Positions 28,270 through 37,303 are shown, numbered from the stretch's first letter. The stretch: DNA of 64,000 nucleotides from Muricauda sp. SCSIO 65647 (GCF_021534965.1 NZ_CP091037.1:1466501-1530500), one strand, 5' to 3'. Notes: generated from the sequence alone by a model not told the origin. Numbers and translations: made by a program.

Positions 28270-28707
28270 CTAAACCATTTCTTCCAAAATGGGCAAATGC
28301 TGTATCTCGACTCCGGCCCGTTTCAAAAAACGTAATCCGGAATCATCTTTATAGGCCTTTTGATATACCACACGTTTTATGCCAGACTGATGAATCAGTT
28401 TGCTGCACTCTCGGCACGGTGACAATGTGATGTACAACGTGGCCCCCTCACACGATTGTGTTGAAGCGGCTACTTTTGATATGGCATTGGCCTCAGCATG
28501 CAGCACATACCATTTGGTATAACCCTCTTCGTCTTCACAAATATTTTCAAAGCCTGTCGGGGTACCGTTATAGCCGTCTGAAATGATCATACGGTCTTTT
28601 ACTATAATGGCCCCTACCTGTTTTCGCTTGCAATAAGACAATTTGCCCCACTCATGGGCCATTCTCAGATATGCCCTATCGTATTTTTCTTGTTTGCTCT
28701 GCTCCAT
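28270..28707 (-). CDS. dCMP deaminase family protein
   Basis: A 145-residue zinc-dependent deaminase with the catalytic HAEANAI and zinc-binding PCRECSKL motifs, and the AIIVKDRMIISDGYNGTP segment typical of deoxycytidylate deaminases that feed dUMP to thymidylate synthesis. It lies between a HupE-like gene and the S41 protease gene in one leftward run. Confidence 0.92.
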   Translation of the reverse strand: MEQSKQEKYDRAYLRMAHEWGKLSYCKRKQVGAIIVKDRMIISDGYNGTPTGFENICEDEEGYTKWYVLHAEANAISKVAASTQSCEGATLYITLSPCRECSKLIHQSGIKRVVYQKAYKDDSGLRFLKRAGVEIQHLPILEEMV

Positions 28708-28791
28708 AAATTGAAAACGGGGTTATATCAATTAAATATACCTGCTTTCAAAAACCTCCGCAACCTTATTCCGAAGAAATTAACGAAAGGC

Positions 28792-29376
28792 CTAATACGG
28801 AAACGTGTCTTTAAGCATTGGTATTGTAATGATCAAGATCAAAATCGAGGTCACACCGATGAAAATGCGCCTTTTGACCTTGGCCATATCTTGAAGGACA
28901 AAGGCCAGCAACAAAACCAATAAAATTATGGCCACTTGTGAAAACTCTATGCCAGTGGCAAAACCCAGCAAGGGGCCAATTTTATCTTCTTCCTCGGCCA
29001 TGAGCATTTTAAAATAGTTTGAAAACCCAAAACCATGGATCAGACCAAAAAAAGCCGTCGCCAAACCTTGAAAATAAATTCCGGTGGATTTGCCCTCTTT
29101 AAACACCCTGAAAATATTGAACAAGGCAGTCAACGCAATGGTCACCGGAATCAAAAACTCGATAAGTCCAACATCGACCGTAGCGGTTTCATAGACCGAT
29201 AGTGCCAGTGAAATACAATGGGCAATGGTGAAAATCGTGGCCAGAATCACTACTTGTTTCCATTTTTTAAAAGAAAACGGAACCGCCAACGCGGCCAAAA
29301 ACAGAATGTGGTCATAGGCCCCCAGATCCAACACATGGTCAAACCCCAGTTTTACGTAGAACCAAAAGTCTTGCAT
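28792..29376 (-). CDS. HupE/UreJ family membrane protein
   Basis: A 194-residue protein with about seven membrane segments. The first helix carries GFDHVLDLGAYDHILFL and a later one HGFGFSNYF, matching HupE/UreJ proteins, some of which move nickel or cobalt. No hydrogenase or urease genes are nearby, so the substrate here is uncertain. Confidence 0.85.
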   Translation of the reverse strand: MQDFWFYVKLGFDHVLDLGAYDHILFLAALAVPFSFKKWKQVVILATIFTIAHCISLALSVYETATVDVGLIEFLIPVTIALTALFNIFRVFKEGKSTGIYFQGLATAFFGLIHGFGFSNYFKMLMAEEEDKIGPLLGFATGIEFSQVAIILLVLLLAFVLQDMAKVKRRIFIGVTSILILIITIPMLKDTFPY

Positions 29377-29420
29377 TTTTTTTCGTTTATGGTTTTAAAA
29401 TAATCTTAGGCGAACACTTC

Positions 29421-30155
29421 TTAGCTCATTCCTCTTTCTTGTTGAATGGTCTCGTATGCTTTTTGTACTTCCTTGAATTTTTCTTCGGCACCTTTCTTGA
29501 TGGCTTCATCTTGGGTGTTCACCCTATCGGGGTGGTACTTCTTTGCCATTGTTCGATAGGCCTTTTTCACTTCGTCATCGGTCGCGGTTTTTTCAATCTC
29601 CAAAATTTTATAGGCATTATCGGCTGATTTGATGAACATGGCCATGATGCTCTCAAAATCACGCATCGCCACTCTGAGATAGCCCGCTATTTCCCGTAGT
29701 TTGTCAGCTTCGGCCGTACTGACCCGACCATCTGATTGGGCGATTCCGAAGAGAAAATGTACCAACTGCAGCCGTACCTCATAGCGTGTTCGTTGGTTGA
29801 GATAACTGCAAATGCGCTGTGCAGAGACTTCCCTTTTTTTGATGACCTCATTAAACGTGCGGAAGATGGCATTGGCTTTTTCCTTGCCATAGGTGCTAAG
29901 AAAATATTGCCGCACATAGTCAAGTTCTCGTTGGCTTACACTGCCATCGGCCTTGATGACTATAGAGCAGAGCGACAAAAGGTTCAATTCGAAATCTGCG
30001 GGCGAAACAGTCTGTTGGCCAAAATCACGAAAAATGCTACGGCCATTTCCACTCCCGCTGGCATTGTCAAGAAAACTACCCAACAAAAAGCCCAATATGG
30101 CTCCTGGAAACCGAAATATATAATATCCTAAAATGGCCGCAATCCACTTTATCAT
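29421..30155 (-). CDS. TerB-DnaJ domain protein (DjlA-like)
   Basis: A 244-residue co-chaperone with an N-terminal glycine-containing membrane helix ([18 protein letters not shown]), a TerB-like helical domain (about 60-160), and a C-terminal J domain with the HPD motif (KYHPDRV). The ATG at 30155 puts the membrane helix at the very start; the longer upstream frame is not family-like. It probably recruits DnaK to the inner membrane. Confidence 0.9.
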   Translation of the reverse strand: MIKWIAAILGYYIFRFPGAILGFLLGSFLDNASGSGNGRSIFRDFGQQTVSPADFELNLLSLCSIVIKADGSVSQRELDYVRQYFLSTYGKEKANAIFRTFNEVIKKREVSAQRICSYLNQRTRYEVRLQLVHFLFGIAQSDGRVSTAEADKLREIAGYLRVAMRDFESIMAMFIKSADNAYKILEIEKTATDDEVKKAYRTMAKKYHPDRVNTQDEAIKKGAEEKFKEVQKAYETIQQERGMS

Positions 30156-30236
30156 GTTGAAAAAATAAAGCCCAAAGATACATTTTTGAATACGAACCAA
30201 GCTTAGAAAGGAATCGCAAAAAAGCAACAAAATGCC

Positions 30237-30244
30237 TATCTTTG
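30237..30244 (+). promoter_or_regulatory. Candidate -7 box for the bacilliredoxin gene
   Basis: TATCTTTG ends 22 bp before the ATG at 30267 and matches TAnnTTTG. Confidence 0.45.
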
Positions 30245-30266
30245 GCATCCATAAAAAATTGAACCT

Positions 30267-30677
30267 ATGTATCCAGAAGAATTGGTAAAACCGATGAGAG
30301 ATGACCTGGCCACCGCCGGGTTCGAAGAGTTATATACAAGCGAGGCCGTTGAAGACGCATTGAAGCGAGAGGGCACAACCTTGGTAGTGGTGAACTCCGT
30401 TTGTGGCTGTGCGGCCGCCAATGCCCGGCCTGCGGCCAAATTGAGTTTGCAGAACGACAAAAACCCTGACCATTTGGTCACTGTTTTTGCAGGGGTCGAT
30501 ACCGAAGCGGTGAACACGGCCCGTGCGCATATGGTACCTTTTCCTCCTTCATCACCAAGTATGGCACTTTTCAAAAACGGTGATTTGGTGCACATGATAG
30601 AGCGGCACCATATTGAGGGCAGACCTGCCGAGATGATCGCTGAAAACCTTACGGAGGCGTATAACGAACATTGCTGA
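30267..30677 (+). CDS. BrxA/BrxB family bacilliredoxin
   Basis: A 136-residue thioredoxin-fold protein with the CGC active site in [14 protein letters not shown] near residue 50 and the family N-terminus [14 protein letters not shown]. Bacilliredoxins remove low-molecular-weight thiols from mixed disulfides on proteins. It has its own terminator at 30710-30733. Confidence 0.95.
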   Translation: MYPEELVKPMRDDLATAGFEELYTSEAVEDALKREGTTLVVVNSVCGCAAANARPAAKLSLQNDKNPDHLVTVFAGVDTEAVNTARAHMVPFPPSSPSMALFKNGDLVHMIERHHIEGRPAEMIAENLTEAYNEHC

Positions 30678-30709
30678 TCTTCTTCCAAAGAAATTGAAAA
30701 GCAAAATGA

Positions 30710-30733
30710 CCACTTCTTCTGAAGTGGTTTTTT
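30710..30733 (+). terminator. Intrinsic terminator after the bacilliredoxin gene
   Basis: CCACTTC, loop TTCT, GAAGTGG, then six Ts. It ends 11 bp before the acyltransferase ATG, which rules out the earlier in-frame starts of that gene. Confidence 0.85.
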
Positions 30734-30744
30734 ATTTTTGGAAT

Positions 30745-31479
30745 ATGCAAAAACTATTGTCATATCCGCTGACCTTTTTCTATTTTCTGTTCTTCGGATC
30801 GACACTCTTGATCTTTCACCCGATACAGTGGTTTTGCCTAAATGTATTGGGATATGAAGCCCACAAGCGCAGTGTATCAATATTGAACTGGTGGTTGATG
30901 CGCTGCACCCATATTCTAGGCACCCGCTATACCTTCAAGAACGAGCACCAAATTGCCACTGACGTTCCGTTGATCATCGTGACCAATCATCAGAGCATGT
31001 ACGATATTCCGCCCATCATCTGGTACATGCGCCGGCACCATCCAAAATTTGTGGCAAAGAAAGAACTGGGCAAGGGCATACCCAGTGTATCGTACAATCT
31101 ACGGCATGGCGGGTCAGTGCTCATCGACCGAAAAGATGGGCAACAGGCATTGGCCCAAATTGCCGGTCTAGGGCAGTACATTGAACGGTACAATCGAAGT
31201 GCCGTCATTTTTCCCGAAGGTACGCGAAGTCGCGACGGCCATCCCAAGCCCTTCAAACCCATGGGATTGAAAACCTTGATAAAAAATGCCCCTTCTGCAC
31301 TGATCGTGCCCATCAGCATCAACAATTCTTGGAAGTTGCTCCGTTACGGAAAATTTCCCATGGGATTGGGCTGCCACCTAAAATTCGAGGTGCAGGCCCC
31401 CATTAAAAATGAAGGAAATCTTGATGATATCGTGGCCCAAGTGGAAGCATCCGTCAAAAAAGGAATCGTATCGACATGA
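30745..31479 (+). CDS. Lysophospholipid acyltransferase (PlsC-like)
   Basis: A 244-residue membrane-associated acyltransferase. The HX4D motif is NHQSMYD near residue 85 and the FPEGTRSRDG block is near 155. It likely acylates lysophosphatidic acid in phospholipid synthesis. The ATG at 30745 is chosen because earlier in-frame ATGs lie inside or before the terminator of the previous gene. Its stop overlaps the HD-protein start by four bases. Confidence 0.9.
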   Translation: MQKLLSYPLTFFYFLFFGSTLLIFHPIQWFCLNVLGYEAHKRSVSILNWWLMRCTHILGTRYTFKNEHQIATDVPLIIVTNHQSMYDIPPIIWYMRRHHPKFVAKKELGKGIPSVSYNLRHGGSVLIDRKDGQQALAQIAGLGQYIERYNRSAVIFPEGTRSRDGHPKPFKPMGLKTLIKNAPSALIVPISINNSWKLLRYGKFPMGLGCHLKFEVQAPIKNEGNLDDIVAQVEASVKKGIVST

Positions 31480-32132
31480 CCAATTCTGAAATCATAGAGA
31501 AGACCATTGCCTTTGTCAAAGAAACCTTGAAAGGGGCAGAGGGCGGTCATGACTGGTTTCATATACAACGGGTATTCAACAATACGTTGCTGATCGCCAA
31601 AGATGAACAGGTCGATGTGTTGGTGGTCAGCCTTGCGGCACTTTTGCACGATATCGCCGATGCCAAGTTCCACAATGGTGATGAAACCATCGGCCCGAAA
31701 ATGGCCGAAGATTTTCTAAGATCGCTTCCGGTTGCCGATGAGGTCATTTCGCATGTAAAAAAAATCATTGAAAACATTTCATTCAAAAACTCATTGACGG
31801 CTGAAAAAAGGTTCACTTCCAAAGAGCTCAAGGTAGTACAAGATGCCGACCGGTTAGATGCCATGGGGGCCATCGGCATTGCACGTGCCTTCAATTATGG
31901 GGGCTACAAAGGGCGCCAACTCTATAATCCGAAAATTGCCCCAAGGCCCGATATGACCAAAGAGGCATACAAAAACTCAAACGGACCCACCATAAATCAT
32001 TTCTATGAAAAATTATTGCTGCTGAAAGATAAAATGAACACTAAAGCGGGAAAAAAATTGGCTGAACAACGACATCAATTCATGCTCAACTACTTAGAGC
32101 GGTTTTTCGAAGAATGGAATGGTCAGGTTTGA
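31476..32132 (+). CDS. HD domain phosphohydrolase
   Basis: A 218-residue metal-dependent hydrolase with H..HD..D residues in GGHDWFHIQRV, LLHDIADAKF and VQDADRLDAMGAIG. The family acts on phosphate esters of nucleotides or related molecules, but the substrate is not determined. Translationally coupled to the acyltransferase gene. Confidence 0.9.
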   Translation: MTNSEIIEKTIAFVKETLKGAEGGHDWFHIQRVFNNTLLIAKDEQVDVLVVSLAALLHDIADAKFHNGDETIGPKMAEDFLRSLPVADEVISHVKKIIENISFKNSLTAEKRFTSKELKVVQDADRLDAMGAIGIARAFNYGGYKGRQLYNPKIAPRPDMTKEAYKNSNGPTINHFYEKLLLLKDKMNTKAGKKLAEQRHQFMLNYLERFFEEWNGQV

Positions 32133-32234
32133 CGGAATTGCCCTCTCGAGACATTGAAAATAACACCATTTTCTTTGGTGGTACGGCTATGAAAGATTTT
32201 CTGTTTTCGTATCTTCAATGCCCTAAAAACCCAG

Positions 32235-33665
32235 ATGAAAATGCAAAGAAGAAAGTTCCTGAAAAATGCAGCGGCGAGTTCAGCTGCCTTTACCATAGTG
32301 CCCAGTTTTGTGTTGGGCAAAAACCATGTACCCCCAAGTGATACACTCTATGTGGGCGCTTTTGGTGTCGGTGGTCGCGGTAACGGCGTTATACGGGGCA
32401 TGGCCGAAACAAATAAGGTAAAATTTGTCGCCCTATGCGATGTAGATGACAGAAGGGCCGCGAACACGTTTAAAAAATATAGAAAAGCAAAGCAATACAA
32501 AGATTTCAGACAGGTCTTTGACAACCATCTGAGTGAAATCGATGCCGTAATGGTCGCCACGCCCGATCATACACATGCCTCGATCGCCTTGCCCTTTATG
32601 CGCGAAAAAAAGCATGCCTATGTTGAAAAACCCTTGACCCATAACATCTACGAGGCCCGTTTAATGACCCAAGTGGCCAAAGAAAATGGCATCGTCACCC
32701 AAATGGGCAACCAGGGTGCTTCGAGTGATGACAGTAGAATTGCCCGTGAATGGGTTGAATCGGGCGTTATAGGAAAAGTACATACCATCGATTGTTGGAC
32801 GAACCGCCCCGTGTGGCCCCAGGGAGTTCCCATACCCGTTGAAAAGAACTCGGTCCCAAAAGAGTTGGATTGGGACCTGTGGCTCGGCCCGGCCGCCATG
32901 CGCGATTACAATGATGCCTACCTCCCCTTCAAATGGCGGGGCTGGTGGGATTTCGGCACTGGTGCCCTTGGCGATATGGGCTGCCACGTCATGGAGACGC
33001 CCTTCAGCGTACTTGACCTCGGTTACCCTACCGAAGCCGAAGCCAGTTGCACCACGGTTTGGGTAGGTGATTTTGTCGAGGCAGATTACAGCCCCTCATG
33101 CCCCCCATCCTCTAAAATACATTTGAAATTTGAGCATCCGCACCACGGCGACATACAATTGAACTGGTATGACGGTGGCCTCAAGCCCGATCTGCCCGAT
33201 GAACTGAAAGATGGAGAAGATGTCGGTGACGGTAGTGGCGGTACGGTCATGTATGGAGATAGGGGCACGCTTATTTTTGACACCTATTCAAGAAATGCAC
33301 GTTTTTTGCCCTCTGAGTTGACCAACCTTTACAAATCGCCCGCACCAAAATACCCACGGGTGCCCGGCGACATGGGAGGCCATATTGCCAATTTTGTCGA
33401 GGGCTGCCTGAACGGCACGCCGACCTCATCAGACTTTTCAAAAGCCGGACCATTGACCGAAACCGTGTTGATGGGCAATTTGGCGGTCAAGGCCTATCAA
33501 TACAAACAACTGAAACCGGGCAAAAAAGTCGGTGATTGGGCCCCTTACGAATACCCTGGTCGCCGTAAACTGACGTGGGATGGTGAAAACATGCGCATCA
33601 CCAACTACGAAAAGGCCAATGAATGGGTGAAAAGAGAATATCGCAAAGGCTGGGAATTGACTTAG
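32235..33665 (+). CDS. TAT-exported Gfo/Idh/MocA family oxidoreductase
   Basis: A 476-residue enzyme with a twin-arginine signal (RRKFLKNAAASSAAF), a Rossmann domain starting LYVGAFGVGGRGNG, the catalytic VEKPLTHN motif near residue 130 and a GDMGCHVMETPF block near 245. Exported members carry their nucleotide cofactor bound and act on glycosides or amino sugars in the periplasm. It has no sugar genes beside it but belongs functionally with the locus at 5000-17604. The start ATG 32235 has an in-frame ATG two codons later; both keep the signal. Confidence 0.92.
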   Translation: MKMQRRKFLKNAAASSAAFTIVPSFVLGKNHVPPSDTLYVGAFGVGGRGNGVIRGMAETNKVKFVALCDVDDRRAANTFKKYRKAKQYKDFRQVFDNHLSEIDAVMVATPDHTHASIALPFMREKKHAYVEKPLTHNIYEARLMTQVAKENGIVTQMGNQGASSDDSRIAREWVESGVIGKVHTIDCWTNRPVWPQGVPIPVEKNSVPKELDWDLWLGPAAMRDYNDAYLPFKWRGWWDFGTGALGDMGCHVMETPFSVLDLGYPTEAEASCTTVWVGDFVEADYSPSCPPSSKIHLKFEHPHHGDIQLNWYDGGLKPDLPDELKDGEDVGDGSGGTVMYGDRGTLIFDTYSRNARFLPSELTNLYKSPAPKYPRVPGDMGGHIANFVEGCLNGTPTSSDFSKAGPLTETVLMGNLAVKAYQYKQLKPGKKVGDWAPYEYPGRRKLTWDGENMRITNYEKANEWVKREYRKGWELT

Positions 33666-33685
33666 CCATGTGCTGTACAAATAAA

Positions 33686-33717
33686 AGAACTATAGATCAT
33701 TTTTGATCTATAGTTCT
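33686..33717. terminator. Perfect 14-bp hairpin between two rightward genes
   Basis: AGAACTATAGATCA and TGATCTATAGTTCT pair perfectly around TTTT, 21 bp past the Gfo/Idh/MocA stop and 24 bp before the next start. There is no T-run on the plus strand; on the minus strand it is followed by TTTTATTT. It may terminate, attenuate or protect the 3' end of the upstream mRNA. Confidence 0.6.
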
Positions 33718-33741
33718 ACATTCTACCCCATTAAGAAAAAA

Positions 33742-34515
33742 ATGACCATCCAGATTCGGCATCAACTATTTATCAGAACAAATTCGGTAAAACACGGAAG
33801 GCAATCCATTTGGTTTCTTCATGGTTTTGCAGATTCTGGATTGGCCTATAAAGAAGTCTTTGAATCATCACTTAATGAAGAGTTCAATATCTATGTGGTC
33901 GATTTACCCGGATTTGGTGTTAGCCCAATCAATTCAGATTTTATTTCGATCAAGGAGCAAGCCGTTCTGATGTCAAACTTGATCAGGGAAGAAACAGCGA
34001 ATCAAGATAAAGCAAATCTGGTCGCCCACTCTTTAGGAGGGTTAATTGGAACCTGGGTTTGCCAAAACCTAAAGGAAAAAATCAACTGGTACTTCAACAT
34101 TGAAGGAAATTTGACCGAGGCAGATAGTTACTTTTCGAGCAAGCCATTACAGTTCAAATCAGCAAAGGAGTTTGTAGCATCATTCAAAGCGGAAGTATTT
34201 GAAATCGCAAAATCAGAAGAACGCTATAAAAGATATTATAGCAGTTTACGGTTGGCAGATCCTGAAGGAATGCGAAATTGGAGTTTGACAAGCCAAGAGC
34301 ATATCAAGGAGAATAAATGTGGAATTGAATTCAAGCAACTGACTTGTAAGAAGGTGTATATATGGGGAAATGCTGACACGCCAAAGGAAACCCAAAAGTT
34401 CATTGTTGAAAATAACATTCCGAATCAATTGTATGAAGGGATCGGTCATTGGCATATGGTCGAGAATTCAAAACAATTGTACCGTGATATACATGAAAAA
34501 ATAAAAAAGGTGTAG
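33742..34515 (+). CDS. Alpha/beta hydrolase
   Basis: A 257-residue hydrolase with the oxyanion segment FLHGFADSG, nucleophile Ser in AHSLGGLIG near residue 90 and catalytic His in GIGHWHMVEN near the end. The ATG at 33742 is downstream of the hairpin; an earlier in-frame start would begin inside it. AT content is higher than in its neighbours. Substrate unknown. Confidence 0.85.
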   Translation: MTIQIRHQLFIRTNSVKHGRQSIWFLHGFADSGLAYKEVFESSLNEEFNIYVVDLPGFGVSPINSDFISIKEQAVLMSNLIREETANQDKANLVAHSLGGLIGTWVCQNLKEKINWYFNIEGNLTEADSYFSSKPLQFKSAKEFVASFKAEVFEIAKSEERYKRYYSSLRLADPEGMRNWSLTSQEHIKENKCGIEFKQLTCKKVYIWGNADTPKETQKFIVENNIPNQLYEGIGHWHMVENSKQLYRDIHEKIKKV

Positions 34516-34569
34516 CGGTTCATAGCGACTATGGGCTGCTCTACTGCCCGGATGGATGGCATTGCTGCC

Positions 34570-34586
34570 CGATTTCGCTATATTTC
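34570..34586 (+). promoter_or_regulatory. 17-bp promoter-like element, copy 1
   Basis: CGATTTCGCTATATTTC, identical to 43684-43700. The TATATTTC part resembles a -7 box. It is 69 bp upstream of the LysE gene. Confidence 0.35.
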
Positions 34587-34655
34587 CTTTAAATTGGCCA
34601 TGCTCTACATAGTGCGGCAGCGTGTTTGATCAGAAAAAATAAAATCGAAAAAAAT

Positions 34656-35285
34656 ATGGAACCGGCAATATGGCTATCATTTGTGGGAACGGTAATCATT
34701 TTGGCAATAACCCCTGGGCCAAGTGTGTTATTGGCAACAGCAAATAGCATGAAATATGGCAAGGGAAAAACCATGGGCACCATTGCAGGGGATTTAACCG
34801 CCAATCTTTGCCAAATAATTCTTGCTTCTATCGGATTGGCAACCCTAGTGGTCTCTTCTGGAGAATTGTTTCAAATAATCAAATGGTGTGGTGTAGCTTA
34901 TCTGATATATATGGGAATAACCAAGATCATCGCCAAGCCGCAAATAAAATTATCAGCACATAAAAAAGAAGATCGCAGTTTTTCAAAATTGTTTGTTGAA
35001 GGCTTTTTAATGTCAGCGGCAAACCCAAAGGCGATTGTGTTCTTTGCGGCACTTTTTCCTTTATTCCTAAATGAAACAAATCCGATAATTCCGCAAATAA
35101 TCATTCTTGCCATTACCTTTTTGATTATTGATGGCCTTTCATTGTTCATATATGCCGTTTTTGCCGAAAAGCTAAAATCATATCTTGAAAATCAAGAAAA
35201 AGTTCACTTGCAAAATAGAATTGTTGGCAGTTTGTTGATTCTAAGTGGCATACTATTATCATTGGTGAAAAGAACAAACCATTAA
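34656..35285 (+). CDS. LysE family translocator
   Basis: A 209-residue exporter of the LysE/RhtB family with about six membrane segments and the hallmark AITPGPSVLLATANSMKYG near residue 20. These proteins export amino acids or small metabolites. The ATG at 34656 gives the normal N-terminus; an earlier TTG is not supported. Confidence 0.9.
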   Translation: MEPAIWLSFVGTVIILAITPGPSVLLATANSMKYGKGKTMGTIAGDLTANLCQIILASIGLATLVVSSGELFQIIKWCGVAYLIYMGITKIIAKPQIKLSAHKKEDRSFSKLFVEGFLMSAANPKAIVFFAALFPLFLNETNPIIPQIIILAITFLIIDGLSLFIYAVFAEKLKSYLENQEKVHLQNRIVGSLLILSGILLSLVKRTNH

Positions 35286-35293
35286 AAAAGAAA

Positions 35294-35309
35294 CCCGTCT
35301 GAAGACGGG
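35294..35309 (-). terminator. Intrinsic terminator of the NTF2-like gene
   Basis: CCCGTC, loop TGAA, GACGGG. On the minus strand it is followed by TTTCTTTTTTAAT, so it ends the leftward transcript of 35331-35786. It also lies just past the LysE stop. Confidence 0.7.
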
Positions 35310-35330
35310 AATCACGCAGTCCTTGATCAA

Positions 35331-35786
35331 TCAATTTCTATCATGGGCATCAAATACTTTTCCACTTATCTTCCATTTACCTTCCGCCTTGCTCAAGATA
35401 AAGAAATCGGTATAGCGAACACCTCCCCAGTTTAAGGACTCAAGCCTGACCACTGCCGCGTTCCCCTGATAATCTATCCATGCAATGCGGCTTTCCACTT
35501 GGGTCGAACCACCCAATTGTTCCGCAAATTTCATCGTTTCATCCCTGGTGATATTATAAAACTGTCCATCAAGGCTGCCCACGACACGTGTGTGTTCATA
35601 CCAGTCTTCTGCATATCCGCTTGCATCACCTGTTTTTGCCGATTCAATATATGATTTGAGAGCATTTTCAATTGCCTGATACTCTCTAAATGATCGTTCA
35701 GAATTTTTTTCCATGGTTTTATGCTGTGCTTTTACGTTTATCATTACCCCTACCAACAAAATCAATAGGATATTTACTTTTTTCAT
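35331..35786 (-). CDS. NTF2-like/lumazine-binding-like secreted protein
   Basis: A 151-residue protein with a signal peptide ending NVKAQ and an NTF2-like alpha-beta cone (SFREYQAIENALKSYIESAK, then FFILSKAEGKWKISGKVFDA). Proteins of this fold are often annotated as lumazine-binding or SnoaL-like with no proven activity. It is divergent from an HxlR regulator, with two tandem operator-like sites between them, so it is the likely target. Confidence 0.8.
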   Translation of the reverse strand: MKKVNILLILLVGVMINVKAQHKTMEKNSERSFREYQAIENALKSYIESAKTGDASGYAEDWYEHTRVVGSLDGQFYNITRDETMKFAEQLGGSTQVESRIAWIDYQGNAAVVRLESLNWGGVRYTDFFILSKAEGKWKISGKVFDAHDRN

Positions 35787-35814
35787 GATTGGTCAAAGTT
35801 TTGAGTTATAATTA

Positions 35815-35835
35815 TTACTTTCGATGAGCAAGTAA
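35815..35835. promoter_or_regulatory. HxlR operator candidate, site 1
   Basis: TTACTT-N9-AAGTAA, where N9 is TCGATGAGC. It is 29 bp upstream of the NTF2-like start and matches the second site at 35846-35866 in 19 of 21 positions. Confidence 0.6.
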
Positions 35836-35845
35836 AATTAATAAA

Positions 35846-35866
35846 TTACTTTCTATCAGCAAGTAA
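35846..35866. promoter_or_regulatory. HxlR operator candidate, site 2
   Basis: TTACTT-N9-AAGTAA, where N9 is TCTATCAGC. It starts 31 bp after site 1, about three helical turns, and 53 bp before the HxlR ATG. Confidence 0.6.
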
Positions 35867-35898
35867 TAAATTGAAATTTTCAGGAAACAAATACTAAT

Positions 35899-36342
35899 AT
35901 GTTGACTTCTAAGAACCCCATCGACTTTCGATGTAGCTGTGCGATAACCTCTTCACTTGATATTTTAGGTGACCGATGGATATTGGTCATTATAAAGCAA
36001 ATGCTGATTGAAGATGTCGAGACATTCAAAGATTTTCTTGAAAGCCCTGAGGCGATTGCCACGAATGTGCTTACCAAAAGGCTAAAATTGCTTGAGGAAA
36101 TTGGTCTGATCACCAAATCAAGAAGACCTGGTAACAACAAGACAAATTATTATCACTTGACCAAAGAGGGGCTTGAACTTACTCCTGTCATTGTAGACTT
36201 GGCCATTTGGAGCCACGACAACCTAAGAACCCTAAACCCTACCATCGGTGACTATGAAGAGTTGGAACACATTAAGTCAAATAAGGCAGCTTATTGTCAA
36301 AAACTGATCAAGAACTATCAAGAAAAACTAACTCCACAATAG
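35899..36342 (+). CDS. HxlR family transcriptional regulator
   Basis: A 147-residue winged-helix regulator: CAITSSLDILGDRWILVIIKQ, NVLTKRLKLLEEIGLITKS and YHLTKEGLEL mark the HxlR fold. Two cysteines near the start (FRCSCA) may sense thiol oxidation or electrophiles, as in other HxlR proteins. It is divergent from the NTF2-like gene, and two inverted repeats lie between them. Confidence 0.92.
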   Translation: MLTSKNPIDFRCSCAITSSLDILGDRWILVIIKQMLIEDVETFKDFLESPEAIATNVLTKRLKLLEEIGLITKSRRPGNNKTNYYHLTKEGLELTPVIVDLAIWSHDNLRTLNPTIGDYEELEHIKSNKAAYCQKLIKNYQEKLTPQ

Positions 36343-36401
36343 TGTATTGCCTGTCTCGAAGGGTACGGGCACATTTGGCCCTCGTCTTTTTATGAAAGAT
36401 G

Positions 36402-37247
36402 TCACTGGTGATAGGTCTTTTTAAATGCCGTCGGGCTTTGCTGTTTAAACTTTTTGAACGTTCTATTGAAATGGCTCAAACTTTCAAATCCTGAGCTAAA
36501 GGCAATTTGTTGTATGGATAGATGGTTATGGGTCAAAAGTTGACAAGCGTTTTCTATTCTTGTTTTATTCAAAAAAGTAATAAAAGAATACCCTGAGTTT
36601 TGTTTAAACCATCTACAGAACGATTGGGGCACCATATTGGATATATCTGCCATTTTGGCCACGGTCAGTTTATGATCTAAATGTTCCAATATGTAATTGT
36701 TGATCTTGGCAAACTTTTCAATTTTATCTTTTTGGTTATGGTGATGCGCGTATACTTCGGTTGCCAATAATGTTTTGTCATCGTGCAAGGTCAACAAACG
36801 CAATATTTCCATGATAGCGCCCAGTTGCTGTATAGTGTCGAGATGTTCAAAGACCGTAATGAGATCTACTATTTCTTGTGCAGGGTCTTTGAACTGTATA
36901 CCGCGCCTAGCCAATTCAAACAATGAACCAAAACGTTCACATTCCTTGAACGAAGAAAACATATCTGCACTGAATTGAAATACAATTGCTTTTTGCATTT
37001 CCGGCGCATCGTGCATTAAACTGACCCAATGGTGAGGGGTATTTTTACCGACCAAGACCAAATCGTAATCGGTAAAAGGGGCAATGGAATTTCCAACAAA
37101 TCTGGTGCCTTCACCTTTAATGATGAACGTGAGCTCTATTTCGGGGTGATAATGCCAATAAGCCGGGAAAGCAGCTGTTTCCAATTTAAAAAAATGAACC
37201 GATCGGCTAGAAGATCCAATGTCTATTTTCTCTAATTCGGGTTTCAC
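36402..37247 (-). CDS. AraC family transcriptional regulator (divergent from PhyH operon)
   Basis: A 281-residue regulator with an N-terminal cupin-like sugar-sensing domain (HYHPEIELTFIIKGEG, ITPHHW-type segment KNTPHHWVSL) and a C-terminal AraC double helix-turn-helix (MADISNMVPQSFCRWFKQ and IQQIAFSSGFESLSHFNRTF). The start is a GTG; no ATG fits. It is divergent from the PhyH-TIM-GH127-GH13-esterase operon and is its likely activator. Confidence 0.9.
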   Translation of the reverse strand: MKPELEKIDIGSSSRSVHFFKLETAAFPAYWHYHPEIELTFIIKGEGTRFVGNSIAPFTDYDLVLVGKNTPHHWVSLMHDAPEMQKAIVFQFSADMFSSFKECERFGSLFELARRGIQFKDPAQEIVDLITVFEHLDTIQQLGAIMEILRLLTLHDDKTLLATEVYAHHHNQKDKIEKFAKINNYILEHLDHKLTVAKMADISNMVPQSFCRWFKQNSGYSFITFLNKTRIENACQLLTHNHLSIQQIAFSSGFESLSHFNRTFKKFKQQSPTAFKKTYHQ

Positions 37248-37281
37248 ACTAGTATATGATAAACAACTATTGAATGCTAAA

Positions 37282-37303
37282 ATATCTATTAATGTTTAGA
37301 TAT
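37282..37303. promoter_or_regulatory. Inverted repeat between AraC gene and PhyH operon
   Basis: ATATCTA and TAGATAT are perfect 7-bp arms around an 8-base spacer, in the 131-bp gap between the divergent genes. Confidence 0.4.

Noticed and set aside
30694-30744. Earlier in-frame starts for the acyltransferase
   Set aside because: They fall before or inside the bacilliredoxin terminator at 30710-30733; ATG 30745 is the first start after it.
32114-32341. A 75-codon plus-strand frame bridging two genes
   Set aside because: It overlaps the end of the HD gene and the start of the TAT Gfo/Idh/MocA gene in another phase, both of which are well supported.
36357-36392. A GC-rich hairpin after the HxlR gene followed by TCTTTTT
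   Set aside because: Only a 4-bp uninterrupted stem can be drawn, so I could not support a terminator call.
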